From Pezicula radicicola (Eukaryota > Ascomycota > Leotiomycetes > Helotiales > Dermateaceae): a stretch of DNA of 64,000 bases. A program made the position numbers and the translations under genes. Below are positions 1-10,145 of the stretch, piece after piece. The notes below the pieces were generated by a model. It searched no databases, was not told the DNA's origin, and was given only the letters and a program-made list of their open reading frames with translations. Position 1 is the stretch's first letter. Every line of letters begins with the position of its first letter. The stretch is taken from assembly GCA_003008705.1 (NCBI GenBank), contig PDUO01000009.1, positions 930,001 to 994,000 on the forward strand, given 5' to 3'.

Positions 1-3000
1 GCTCTTCGACAGAATCTTTGATTGTAATCTTGTATACAATTACATCGATCTTCTGTGTGAGACGATGGACTCTGTCAATGGCCTGCTCTTCTACGAACTG
101 TGCAAAGTTAGCAATGGAGAAATGAGACGGGATTAGCATACATACGGGATTCCAGAAGGGCTCAAGAATAACTACGCGAGTGGCCGCCGTAAGATTGAGT
201 CCCAGAGATCCACACTTGAGACTGCAGAGCAAGATCCTGCAGTTTGCATCATTTCGTAACTTATTTAGACTGGCTTCACGAAGGTCGTTCTTCATACTTC
301 CATCGTATCTAGTGAACTTGAATCCTCTCTGGCGTAAGAAAGGCTCGATTAGATCAAGCATTGATGTGAATTGCGAGAAGACGATGAACTTGTGCTCGTC
401 GATCTCCTTGCCAAGAATCTTGACCAAATGGTTTATCTTGGTCGAGGTGACAATTGTGGCGAGTTGTCTCTCGTCTTCCGAACCAAATTCGTCTTCGACC
501 TCTGATCCAGACTCGGATCCAGACTCGGATTCAGACTCAGATTCAGATTCAGTCTCCGAGTCACTAAGTGCGACGACTTTCTTCTTGATGCCATCAATAT
601 CAGGGAAAGTGTCATCCTCAGAATCGAGCCATTCTCCACCACCTTCAGCATTTTCATCTTTGAGTCCACCGGCCTTCCCTGTATGTAATGAATCTCCATT
701 CTTATGAGGAACAATCCACTCACCATCCTCTTCCTCGTCATCACTGTCTAGAACGACAGCGCGGTTTCGTGGCTTGCGTGAAGCAGCTTGAGAACTTGAC
801 TTCTTCTCGCTATGCGTCTTCTTGTGTTTCTTTTCCTTACGAGACTTCTTATTCGCTGCTACAAGGCTCAAGTCGGCTTCGCAATCCAAGCAGCGAATTG
901 CTCCTTGAGATACGGCCTCCTTACCCAATTCAAGTTGACAGACTTCACACTTCTTGGCCCCTACACCAAGATTTCCAAACATGTCGGCCATTTCGTCAAC
1001 ATCTGCTGAGGCCTTCGCTTTCTTAGAGACTTCTGTCTCAGCTGAAAGCGCATCACTATCTTTGCCCAACTTGCCAGCAACAAGCTTAGGATGGTTACAG
1101 GCCTGTCTGAGACGGAGCAGCAATACCAAAGCACTGGCATAATTGACCTTCTCCCCACCCATCATCTGCTCCAGGCTCTTATCGGTACGCTGTTCGAGGC
1201 GATCGTAGAATTTGCGTTCCTCTGGAGAGAACTCTGCAAAGACCTTTTCGATCCTACGCTCTGTAACTTTAAAACCAGTTGTGCTGCCTTCTCCAGCCAC
1301 GGATGGTTTTCCTCCTGGGTTGAGTGCGCCGTCCTTCTTCAAAATGTCCTTGGTACGGCGCTTCATGAAGATCTTCAAATAGTGACGAAGACGCTTGATA
1401 GCTACATCTCCTCTACCGTTCTTCATGGGCCGATCGATTTGATCCTTCCACTCTCTCAAATCGTCATAAGGCTTGATACGCAAGAATTTGATAAGACTTT
1501 GGAGCTCATCTAAATTGTTTTGCATAGGAGTTCCAGTTAGACACCATCGATACTCACTTCGTAGGGCGTAACAAGCCTGGGTAGCTTTGGCGTTGCGGTT
1601 CTTGATGGTATGGGCTTCGTCGAGAATGACTCTGTACCAGTGCAGACCAAAACATCCGACCTTGATACCATTCTCGCTATCCGAAGAATTGCCAAACTCT
1701 GAAACGAGGATTTGATAAGTTGTGATGACAACATCATACTTTTTCAAATCTTCAAAGCGCTTTGTGCGTTGAGGACCGTGGTGGACGCAAACTCGAAGTG
1801 TGTGAGTCTCTTCTACTTTGTCCTTTATCTCTATTTCCCATTGTCGGATAAGAGCTAGAGGCGCAACAACGAGAGTACATTTCTCCACACCAGAGGGTAA
1901 TTTGCGAGTAACCGTTTCTGAGTCGGTGGACTTTGGCTTGGGATTCGTAATGATCAGCGAGATTGACTGCAAGGTTTTGCCAAGTCCCATATCGTCTGCA
2001 AGTATACCACCTTTAGGAACCTTGCCTTTCTTGCCTGTACCAAGCTCTCTACCTCTCATCCACTCAACACCTTCGACTTGATGGGGCAGTAGCTTGACAT
2101 TGATGCCCTCCACTGTGCCGTCATCTTCTTCCTCTTCCTCCTCTTCTACTTCGAGAATATCTCCGGAGTCGCGTGTCTCAGCATGTCCGACAGACAAGCC
2201 CTGGAGTTTTGATATCAAACCTACATCAACTTTCTGCTTCTTCTTCCTGGATCTCGTTCTTGGCATATCATCTTCGTCTTCAATCGCTCCTTCAAGTAGT
2301 GACTTCAGATCTTCTGCAGCCTTTGCAGGATCAACGAAGGTGTAAGGGTCAGCAGTAGCATAGTCGCGGTAGCTGTCTTTCGAATTGTAGGCACTTGTTG
2401 TAAGATCAACGTAATTGCTCGCTTGTCCCTGATTGACAGATGAAAATCCTCCATAAGTGGTTCCCATAGAGCCAAAGGCTTGCGGTTGCGCAGGTTTGGT
2501 TGTGGTGTATTGTGGACCAGTTGGGGGTCGAATTGTGGTTCCGGTATTGTAGTCAGCTGGGGCTCGAGGTTGCAATGGGTGGATGAAGTTCTTCACAGTC
2601 TCCTTTACTGCCTGGAGATGGGGGTGCTCTGCATACAATAAGCTTGGAGTCACCAAATTCACAAGACATCAACATACTTGGTTGCTCAACATCTCTATGA
2701 TGTTCGGCTCTGACTTTGGGTTGAAGAAAAACATTTGATTCCTTCTGGCGGTGCAGCGGTGATTGCGGAAGACTGGGCTCTCCAAACTGGGGTGCGCTTG
2801 ATATGGGCTTGCCAGCATATGTAGCATAGACTGGCTTTGCAGGCTTCTCGTTGGGCTCTACGGGACGAAGAGGAGCCTTAGCAGGCGATCTTTCGTTAAC
2901 CATAATTGTGTGACGACGCTCTTGTTGTCTGTAGTTGCTCTGTACTTCGGCTGAGTAGATAGTTGCAATAGGTTTCTTTTCTGTTGGCTTTGCTGCGGTT

Positions 3001-3313
3001 GTATATTCTGCAGGGGAGCTGGAAAACAGTGAACTAGAATCTCCTAACTCGCTGAGAGAATTCCTTTTGCTGACCCAGCCGCCGTTCAACTCAGGTGTGT
3101 CGGGATATCTGTGAAAAGGAGGAAGCGCAGGCGAAGAAGTCTCGAAAGTGTAGTAATCGATAAAGTGTCTAAAGTTGCGCTTCTCTTCTGGAGAGTTGGG
3201 ACGATTTTTTTGAAAGTCGGGTGGTGTTTGTTTCCCGATAGTATTGCGAGGGGTAAAGCTGTTTATCTATTTAGCGAATGAATCGAATGCCAGCGTGTTT
3301 GACTATACTTCAT
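1..3313 (-). CDS. SNF2-family DNA-dependent ATPase, Rad5/Rad16-like (3' end beyond window)
   Basis: Nuclear chromatin remodelling or repair translocase. Exons read 3313-3309, 3258-2678, 2628-146 and 97 to the left edge, with introns 3259..3308, 2629..2677 and 98..145, all GT-AG. Visible motifs: Walker A in GGILADDMGLGKT (about residue 400), the DEAH-type box LDEAH, motif III LTGTPMQNN, motif V SLGLNLTAA, and motif VI EEQAIDRVHR in the last visible exon. A C-x2-C...C-x2-C cluster and a very acidic Ser/Glu/Asp tract (about 470-745) lie between the two helicase lobes, as in the Rad5/16 branch. No canonical RING finger is seen. The start is inferred: ATGAA joins to a frame opening MNFTPRNTIG, and no ATG is available in the long exon upstream of residue 60. 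Which subfamily (Rhp16b, Uls1 or Rrp-like) is undecided. The gene continues off the left edge. Confidence 0.85.
98..145 (-). other. 48-nt in-frame intron in the SNF2 gene
   Basis: On the minus strand the intron starts GTATGT, carries a GCTAAC branch point and ends GCACAG. Removing it joins EPFWNP directly to FVEEQAIDRV, which is the conserved motif V-VI spacing of SNF2 proteins. Its length is a multiple of three and it holds no stop, so the frame stays open if it is retained. Confidence 0.85.
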
Positions 3314-3801
3314 GGAGTCAGCGAGGTCCGTAGTCTTTGTCCTCTAAGATTGTAGTCTGTGTATCAAGACCGTTGTCTACTGGGCGAAGGAGTCTATGGG
3401 TAGGGGAACGCGTCGAGACACGAGTAGTGCTGGCAATGCATGCACTTCCAGAATTTGGTGTGTTGGAAGGTTGGCCCGGCGATGACCATACAATAGAGTA
3501 AGGCGGTGAAGCGGGTCCTGATACGTGTACTAACGGTGCTAAACTATCATTTTTATCACACGTAGCCAGCAAAGGGAATGGGGCAATCCAAGAGCTAGAC
3601 TTAAAGGACTTGCAATGTGTCAATGTCAATAGCGTATTCTTCAGCAAATCAATTAGTGTATATGTGTGTGTGTGTGTGTTCTGCACATGCAGATAGGAAA
3701 TCTATAAATACATAGGGTATCTGTGCTAACTTCAAGGTCCCAATGCTCCCGGTCCAGTACTCCCCCAATACAAAACTTATAGGCCATAACCTCAGACCCC
3801 T
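3314..3801. other. Intergenic: SNF2 5' flank and C3HC gene 3' flank
   Basis: The stretch lies upstream of the SNF2 start and downstream of the zinc-finger gene stop. It contains a short TG/CA microsatellite at about 3658-3679. A 122-residue open frame on the minus strand (3318..3686) begins in that repeat and has no recognisable domain, so it is probably 5' UTR. Confidence 0.5.
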
Positions 3802-5262
3802 CTATTCAGCTCGGGACTTCCGCTTCTCTTCTCGCTGCAATCTCTTCCCCTTTGTCTCGAACAAGCTCTTCACTCTTCTCAATCTCGCCCATCTTTCTTT
3901 GTCTTTCTCGTCGCGGATGCTTTTAGCGGTGTCATCATCAATATCATCTGAAGTCTGGCTAACCACTTCAGCGCTATCTCTTGTGGCTCGAGGCTTAGCA
4001 GGAGGAGATGGTGCGCTGCCAGTCCTCAGGCGATGTTCGTTTTTCAGTACACGAAGGATGACCTCCCACCCTGCCAATACCGAAGATGCTTTCGTCGTTG
4101 CTTGCGTTCCATTTTGTGATTCTGGATTTCGCCAAGGGCAATATGTTCTATGCTCCATAACGACGTCCAAGCCTGGCACCACAGCGGGCGTAACCTCCTC
4201 TCCAGATTCATTCACTTCCTTACTCTTGAATAGCCATAGTCCCAGGACTCTAAAACAGGCTTCACATGAAACGGATCCTAGCTGTGGACCCAGACGCCCA
4301 TGTGAGTGTCCTTGCCAGCCAAATAATGCCATTGTAAATGCAACTCTATTTATTGTTGTGGGAGTAATTACGGATGAAGATGTTGGCGGAGGTGTGAAGA
4401 AGTTCGCAGGTAGGTAGCTTAGTATTAGGTCCAAATCGGATCCAGGTGGAGTTTTAATGTTAAATGAATACGGCAGAGTGTCTTTCCTAGCACAGAGCTC
4501 CTCATAACGTTCGCAAAGTAGATGTAGGGTGGTCGGTGCATGATTGAGAGGTAATTTGAATATGGTGTCTGACATGAGTTAGAAGCTGGCAAGGTATCGC
4601 CCATCAGGATAGTACTAACCATCGCAACCTCTCTTTCTCCATAAGCAATCTTCATCATGTGAGTTAATGATGAGCTCCGCGTATTTGTCGATCAAGGCTT
4701 CCTCTGGATCAAAGGTCAGCGACCTGTCGGTATCGTCCTCGTCGACAGAAGTCCTACCAATATTCCCTGCGATGTATACCGGTTCCTCCTTGCCATCTAC
4801 CTCCTTCTTGTTGAGTTTGACGAGTATTTCGACGTTGCAGAGATTACATCTGACTCTCTCGAACTTCTTGCACTCCCAACCACGCTTTGCCCATTCGACT
4901 TCATTGACTCGAGCAGGCTTTGGTGTCCAATCTGTGAGGTTTGAAAATGAACGAAGCCGCTTAAGAAAAGCCGTACGATCCCAAGGTGCATACTTTGGAG
5001 GCTCCGCAGGCGCCGTTGCTAACGATTGCGACTTCTTGTGCTTCATTGTCGCAGATGAAGTTGAAAGGACTGTTTTCGGTGCTGCCGGTTCTTGCGTCCG
5101 CTCTGAAAGCGTGTCACTAATCCGGCGCTTCTTCGCCTGCGCATCTTGCTCAGTGGTGGTGTTTTGAGAGCCATTGTTTACTTCCTTCTCGGCCAGGGAG
5201 GTTGCGGGTTTGCTACCTATGCCGTTTAGCAAGGTGTTAAATTTCCTCTTGGTGGCGTTCAT
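3802..5262 (-). CDS. C3HC zinc-finger protein (NIPA/ZC3HC1, Rsm1-like)
   Basis: Two exons, 5262-4620 and 4568-3802, give 469 residues. The intron 4569..4619 is 51 nt with donor GTTAGT, branch CTAAC and acceptor CAG. After a basic, Ser/Thr-rich N-terminus comes the C3HC domain (about 88-220): YAPWDRTAFLKRL, then C139-x2-C142, and H202-x3-C206 followed by LW, the family zinc ligands. The second exon holds the helical Rsm1-type region (WQGHSHGRLG, CEACFRVLGLWLF) and a basic tail. Family members are nuclear; human NIPA is an F-box-like adaptor and nuclear basket protein, and fission yeast Rsm1 acts in mRNA export. The start ATG at 5262 is preferred over an upstream non-ATG extension. The gene shares a 305-bp divergent promoter with dom34. 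Confidence 0.9.
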
Positions 5263-5567
5263 GACTGATGGATGATGTGAGGGTGATAGAACAAATTGGT
5301 ATCGCACGATGAGAGCTTTGGACCAGACCGGACAGAGCTCCAATAATTTCAGTTCACCAGGTTGGCTTTCCTACCCCGGACTGCTGGAAGGGCAACCAAC
5401 ACAAGATAAAAGTGGAGGTTTGAAAGGAAAGCGGCCGCTAGCGGTCGTGCCCTTTTATTACCCCTCGAGCCCCTCCATAAGGCTGTACGTCGTACTTGAA
5501 AGAGTTCCTGCCACAAGAACCGCCAGAACATCCACTAATTCTCCAATCCTCGGATACACACAATACC
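5263..5567. promoter_or_regulatory. Divergent promoter, C3HC gene / dom34
   Basis: These 305 bp separate two head-to-head genes and must carry both promoters. I see no clear TATA box. Confidence 0.5.
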
Positions 5568-6749
5568 ATGCGCTTAATAAAACAGAACATCGAGCAGAAA
5601 GATGGCTCCGGTACCATCACTCTCTTTCCTGAAGAGCCTGAAGATATGTGGCACGCCTACAATCTTATTACACCTACAGACCTGCTACGCGCCTCCGCCA
5701 TCCGCAAAGTAACCACCGAGTCCAGCACGGGCAGTACAACCTCGACTCGAGTCCATATAACTCTGCTTATACGAGTCACAAGTATTGATTTCGATCCTCA
5801 AGCCGGTCAACTACATGTGAGTGGCCAGGTTGCCGAAGAAAACAAATGGGTTAAAATTGGGCAATACCACACACTAGACCTCGAGTTACAGAGGAATTTC
5901 ACCTTGGAGAAAGTCGATGGGTGGGATTCAGTTGCGCTAGACGTAGTGCGTGATGCGATTAGAGAGGATAAGGAGGGGACTGTGCCTGCTGTAGTTATGC
6001 AGGAGGGATTGGCGAACATATGCTTGATCACAAATAATCAGACTGTGCTGAAGCAGCGAGTTGAGACGGGCATTCCGAAGAAGAGAAGTGGGAGGTCGGA
6101 TGACCATGACAAAGGACTAGACAGATTTTACAAGGTTACTTTGGAGACTTTACAACGGCATGTCGATATTACCCAACCACGGCCATTGCTCCTAGCCAGT
6201 CCTGGCTTTACTGCCGCGGGATTTCAGAAATACATAATCGAGGAAGCGCAGAGGACAGGGAATAAAGCCATATTAGGTAACAAGGCGAATTTCATTGTAG
6301 TTCATTCGAGTTCTGGGCATCTACACAGCCTAAACGAAGCATTGCAAAGCCCGGAGGTTTTAGTGAAGTTGAAGGATACGAAATATGTGAAGGAAACGCG
6401 GGCGATGGACGACTTTGCGGAACTATTACGAAAGGATGATGGGAGAGCTTGGTATGGACCTAGCGAGGTAGAAAAGGCCGTCGAAAAAAGTGCAGTAGGC
6501 AGAGGTGGAGGAGTACTCCTTATCAGCAACGCTCTTTTCAGAAGTCAGGAAATTGGAGTTCGGAAACGATGGGTTAAGTTGGTTGATAGAGTGAAGGAGG
6601 AAGGTGGTGAAGTGAGAGTCTTGAGTAGTGATCATGAGAGTGGGAAGCGCTTAGAAGGATTGGGTGGGATCGCTGCAATCTTGACATTCCCACTAGAAGA
6701 CCTCGACGAGGACGATGAAGAAGTCCCTAATCAAGAGCCAACAATATGA
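5568..6749 (+). CDS. dom34: Dom34/Pelota, ribosome rescue factor
   Basis: Single exon, 393 residues, the normal size for the family. With Hbs1, Dom34 enters the empty A site of stalled ribosomes and promotes subunit splitting in no-go and nonstop mRNA decay. The ATG at 5568 gives the conserved beginning MRLIKQNIEQ...GSGTITLFPEEPEDMWHAYN, which is the eRF1_1-like SmD fold. The central domain has LLLASPGF and ANFIVVHSSSGHLHSLNEAL. The C-terminal domain (about 270-370) has GGGVLLISNALFRS and VRVLSSDHESGKRLEGLGGIAAILTF. The tail is acidic. As expected for Pelota it lacks the GGQ motif of eRF1. The frame is open upstream of 5568, but residues before that ATG do not match the family. Confidence 0.96.
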   Translation: MRLIKQNIEQKDGSGTITLFPEEPEDMWHAYNLITPTDLLRASAIRKVTTESSTGSTTSTRVHITLLIRVTSIDFDPQAGQLHVSGQVAEENKWVKIGQYHTLDLELQRNFTLEKVDGWDSVALDVVRDAIREDKEGTVPAVVMQEGLANICLITNNQTVLKQRVETGIPKKRSGRSDDHDKGLDRFYKVTLETLQRHVDITQPRPLLLASPGFTAAGFQKYIIEEAQRTGNKAILGNKANFIVVHSSSGHLHSLNEALQSPEVLVKLKDTKYVKETRAMDDFAELLRKDDGRAWYGPSEVEKAVEKSAVGRGGGVLLISNALFRSQEIGVRKRWVKLVDRVKEEGGEVRVLSSDHESGKRLEGLGGIAAILTFPLEDLDEDDEEVPNQEPTI

Positions 6750-7112
6750 TGTCTATTTCGAACTTCCGCGAAAGATTTACAATGCTGCCATTCCCGTTTT
6801 CTCCGACTTTCTCTCATATATCAGCAGATAGCAAGTCGAGCCACCAAACTACTTATCTATAATATATCATGCTTTTGATGTCCAAATTCTTGAGGCCTCA
6901 CCTGGCTGCATAAATGGCTGGTTGCCTGCTATATTGAAACAACCCGGGATCCGGGTAGTCATCACTATCGTCCTAAAAAGGCATTCCACCAAGAGTATTA
7001 GCTAGCACGTAATCCGACAAGAGATAAGCGTAGCTCAAATCTAGCCACTGCTATATACTGGAGGCTCCGGAGGAGGAGAAAGAGACTACAGAGAGGACAC
7101 TTCCCAACCCAG
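6750..7112. other. Convergent intergenic region, 363 bp
   Basis: It lies between the 3' ends of dom34 and the caspase-like gene and should hold both 3' UTRs. No gene is seen. Confidence 0.5.
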
Positions 7113-9061
7113 CTAGACAGAATCGTTTCCCTCGCCATCAGATCTGGGTGGAGATGGAGGCCTACAAGAGGATGTCCACGAAGCTGCAATAGAGCCTGAG
7201 CGAGACACATTCCCTTCGTTCCAATTAACGCTAGCAGCATCGTTAGGCACTGAATTGAATGAAAATATTCGAGGACTTTCAGGACTTTCACATCCCGGCG
7301 GGATAGCAGAACCGAAGCCACATTGGCAGGACATTGACCATGTTCTCCTTCTAAACTTTTGAAATTCCAAGGTTTCAGGATAGTTTATATGCCTACCGAA
7401 GGTCTCTTCATAACTATGAAGCCAACCTTGCAGGCTCAGATTCTCTTCCCAACTTGGACCTTTAGTGTAATTGATTGAATCCACAAACCCAATGAACGAG
7501 CAAGCTAGATCCTTGGGGAAAAAATCCCAGATGGCTACGGGAAGTGACACGAGTAAGAGCGTTGAATGGCTCTTGAACATGCCTTCGATTCTCATATATT
7601 TCGTGAGGGCAGGACACTCACGGATCCACCTGCTCCAGGCCCCATAGTCTAAGAGTTCGTCTCCTTCCAGTGCAATCGATAGCAGGACATGTGGTAACTC
7701 CAGGTTCCCATCGGGTAGCGCCTGGTTCAAGGATTCTGGCCGATATCCTTCAGGGTATGACGGTAATGAAGGCAGCTCTTCTTCATTGGCAATTGGAGAA
7801 GGGGGTGCTGATTGAATGGTCTCCTTAGGCTGTGATTGATTGGCAACTTCGGGCTCAAGAGATTTTCTCCTCCTTTTCTGAGGACGGGAATCGTCAGAAT
7901 TGCGTGCACGCTTTGGAATCCGACGTGCAAGCTCTATGCTAACTGCTTTTGCGTTGCTTGTGGTGACCACATAGACCGGGGTTCTCCGAGCTTCAACTAT
8001 CTTACCAAACATGTCCCTTTTTGGTTTTGGATGCCTTAACCTCGCCAGAATCTCGCTGTGCAACATTGCAGCTGAGAACAAGTGTTTATATCTCCATTCT
8101 TTCAAAACTTCGATTAGTTCATTCGTGAAAGAGTGTGCACCTGGCTCTGGTGCGATTGCCTCAAATCCGCAGGCAGCAATAGTCTCCTTTATACCCAGAG
8201 CTGTGTTTGACGTTGCAGTCGCTGACGCAGCTGCGCAACAATCCAGAAGAAACAATACATCGGCCTTTGCATTCATAAATAGGGGTTGAATCGCAAACCA
8301 CTCTAAGACCCCCTGACTTTGTCTTCCTGTGCTATGGCATTTGTCAGCGGCACGCCTCTAGTAATGAGCATCTTTTTAAAGCACAGAATGCCTTAGCCTT
8401 GTTCAACGATACATACTGAGAGTAAGGAGAGATTCACACGCACCGTAGCCAGACTTGTTGGCGAGCATCATTCATCATTGCATGACCACCATAGTACACT
8501 ATCAGGAGCTTGTCCTCTTGTCCTGCGTCTTTCTTCAATGCCAGGACTTTAGTGGTTATCTCATCCAGCGGTTCATCTGTTGGTATGAGCCACATTGTGG
8601 TCTTGAATCCATATTCCTCGGCGAACACTTTGGCAAGGTCTTCAGATTCACACGAAACACCAAGACGATTGTCATCTTCCCACCTCATCAAGACAACCTG
8701 GACATCCTGATAGCGAGAGCTAGATCTATCTCGGTTTGGGAATACGCCTTGCGCGGCCTAAAACAAGTTAATACAATGGAGGAGAGCGGGACTACAGATA
8801 TGACTACTACTTTTAAGTAAAAGTTAAACATACCTGGTCCAGTTTTGCTGCAAATTCTGTAATATCTTTCATATGATAGGTAGTCCGAGATGTATCGTGG
8901 GTTCTTGAGGGAGGTGTAGTGGCCACACTACTAGAATCCTACAGCTTATTTTAGCACCGAAGAGCGTCTTTCGATATCCAAACACTTACATTCTCGTCAC
9001 AGGAGCTAGAACCCTCAGGTTTCATTCCATTTGAAGCTAGTATGAAAAAAGGATATTCCAT
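7113..9061 (-). CDS. Caspase-like (peptidase C14) protein with long C-terminal extension
   Basis: Four exons (9061-8990, 8938-8834, 8757-8444, 8331-7113) sum to 1710 nt and 569 residues. Introns 8939..8989, 8758..8833 and 8332..8443 are GT-AG. The p20-like caspase fold spans about 77-260: beta strand YQDVQVVLMRWED, catalytic His151 in LLIVYYGGHAM, and the catalytic Cys in FLLDCCAAAS (C195/C196). This is the fungal orthocaspase-like class found alone or as the N-terminal effector of NLR proteins. After the protease domain come a basic nuclear-signal-like patch (KRARN...QKRRRKS) and about 270 residues without a domain I recognise. There is no NACHT, NB-ARC or WD40 region, so it is either a stand-alone protease-like protein or an NLR that lost its sensor. 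Activity cannot be judged from sequence. Confidence 0.82.
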
Positions 9062-10145
9062 GATTACCACTGAGGAGAGTTATCTCTATATCAGCTCTCT
9101 TTGTCATACACTTCCAGAGTATGAGCATAATCAAGCAAGTGCGCACACGATAGCTTTGGAAACACGCCTCTGCTTCAATGCTTGATGCACTAGATGCGCA
9201 ACGTTTGAACCTTGGGAAGTAGCGTTGCTAATACTAGAGTACTGGCGATATTTCGTGAAGCAGCTTATTTCGAGTTCCCAGCAGTTCTATGTTCTTTACG
9301 ACGAAAGCAAATCTGCAATTTTTCGCCGGCTCTAAGCCAATATTGTCACCGAGATGCTTATGGCTGAAATAGTCAGCTCTGCGATAGGCCAGCCTTGCAT
9401 CCTCTTTCCAACACAACCCAGTGCAGCACAGTAACATCTCTACCAAACTGAAAATCCAGAGAGAGACGTTTAAAGAGACGTCTGAGACCCCAAGTATTGC
9501 CACACCAAACCAGAACAATTCGAAATTTGAGGTAACAGCAGATGTCATAGCTGTGCTGGGCACTTCGCACGAAAGAGGTAAGATTACCTTTCTACCATAA
9601 CCTACACTTTGTTGGGACAAGCATTGGACGGGCATTGCCATAGAAGGCTCTGTAGAGATAGCATCGGGGGGATTTGATCTAAAAGTCGTTCACGGCGATG
9701 AAAATGGATCTGAGCTCAATCCATTGTGCAAATGGCATTTTTGCCATCACTGATTTCATGTAGAAAAGAAGTTCGCAGCCCCTTTTTGAGTAGGCACTTC
9801 AAGCGAGCCCCTTGCTTTGGAGATGCGAATACGAGATATGGGGTAACACATTGCATCTCCCATAGCAACCACCAACGGAACTCTCTGTGAAGCTTTAAAT
9901 GGCTGCCTGGCTTACATTCAGGAGAATTTCTATGGACGCCGATGAATGATAAGAATAAGGATTGGAATGCACGGTGTTTGATTGGGAGGCTAATGTCGCA
10001 ATAATTTATGCTGTTGCCTACAGTACATTCGAGTGTCGCAGCGTGTTTTGGGATAAGAAGGCGGCCACTTGCTGCAGAAGAAATGTAACTTCACATTCCT
10101 CCCTTGAGTCCTCCCTTCTTTTCATCTCACCTCGATCTTTTCAAG
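9062..10145. other. Intergenic region with one weak minus-strand ORF
   Basis: About 1.1 kb between the caspase-like gene and the kinesin gene. The only sizeable frame is the 135-codon minus-strand ORF at 9234..9641. The part next to 10146 should contain the kinesin promoter. Confidence 0.5.
9234..9641 (-). CDS. Hypothetical protein, 135 residues (doubtful)
   Basis: An ATG-started frame with a hydrophobic middle (FELFWFGVAILGV and FSLVEMLLCC). I recognise no family. Codon use and composition do not clearly mark it as coding. It lies on the same strand as the caspase-like gene and upstream of it, so it could be a remnant of a neighbouring gene. Confidence 0.15.
   Translation of the reverse strand: MAMPVQCLSQQSVGYGRKVILPLSCEVPSTAMTSAVTSNFELFWFGVAILGVSDVSLNVSLWIFSLVEMLLCCTGLCWKEDARLAYRRADYFSHKHLGDNIGLEPAKNCRFAFVVKNIELLGTRNKLLHEISPVL

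Noticed and set aside
180..707. 175-codon plus frame
   Set aside because: It is antisense to the SNF2 coding exon, starts with GTG and mirrors the acidic repeat as Ser/Asp-rich sequence.
3658..3679. TG repeat as a possible telomere-like or regulatory element
   Set aside because: It is a simple dinucleotide microsatellite of about nine units, with another at 46382-46405; no function is implied.
3743..4417. 224-codon plus frame
   Set aside because: It is antisense to the second exon of the C3HC zinc-finger gene, whose domain match is clear.
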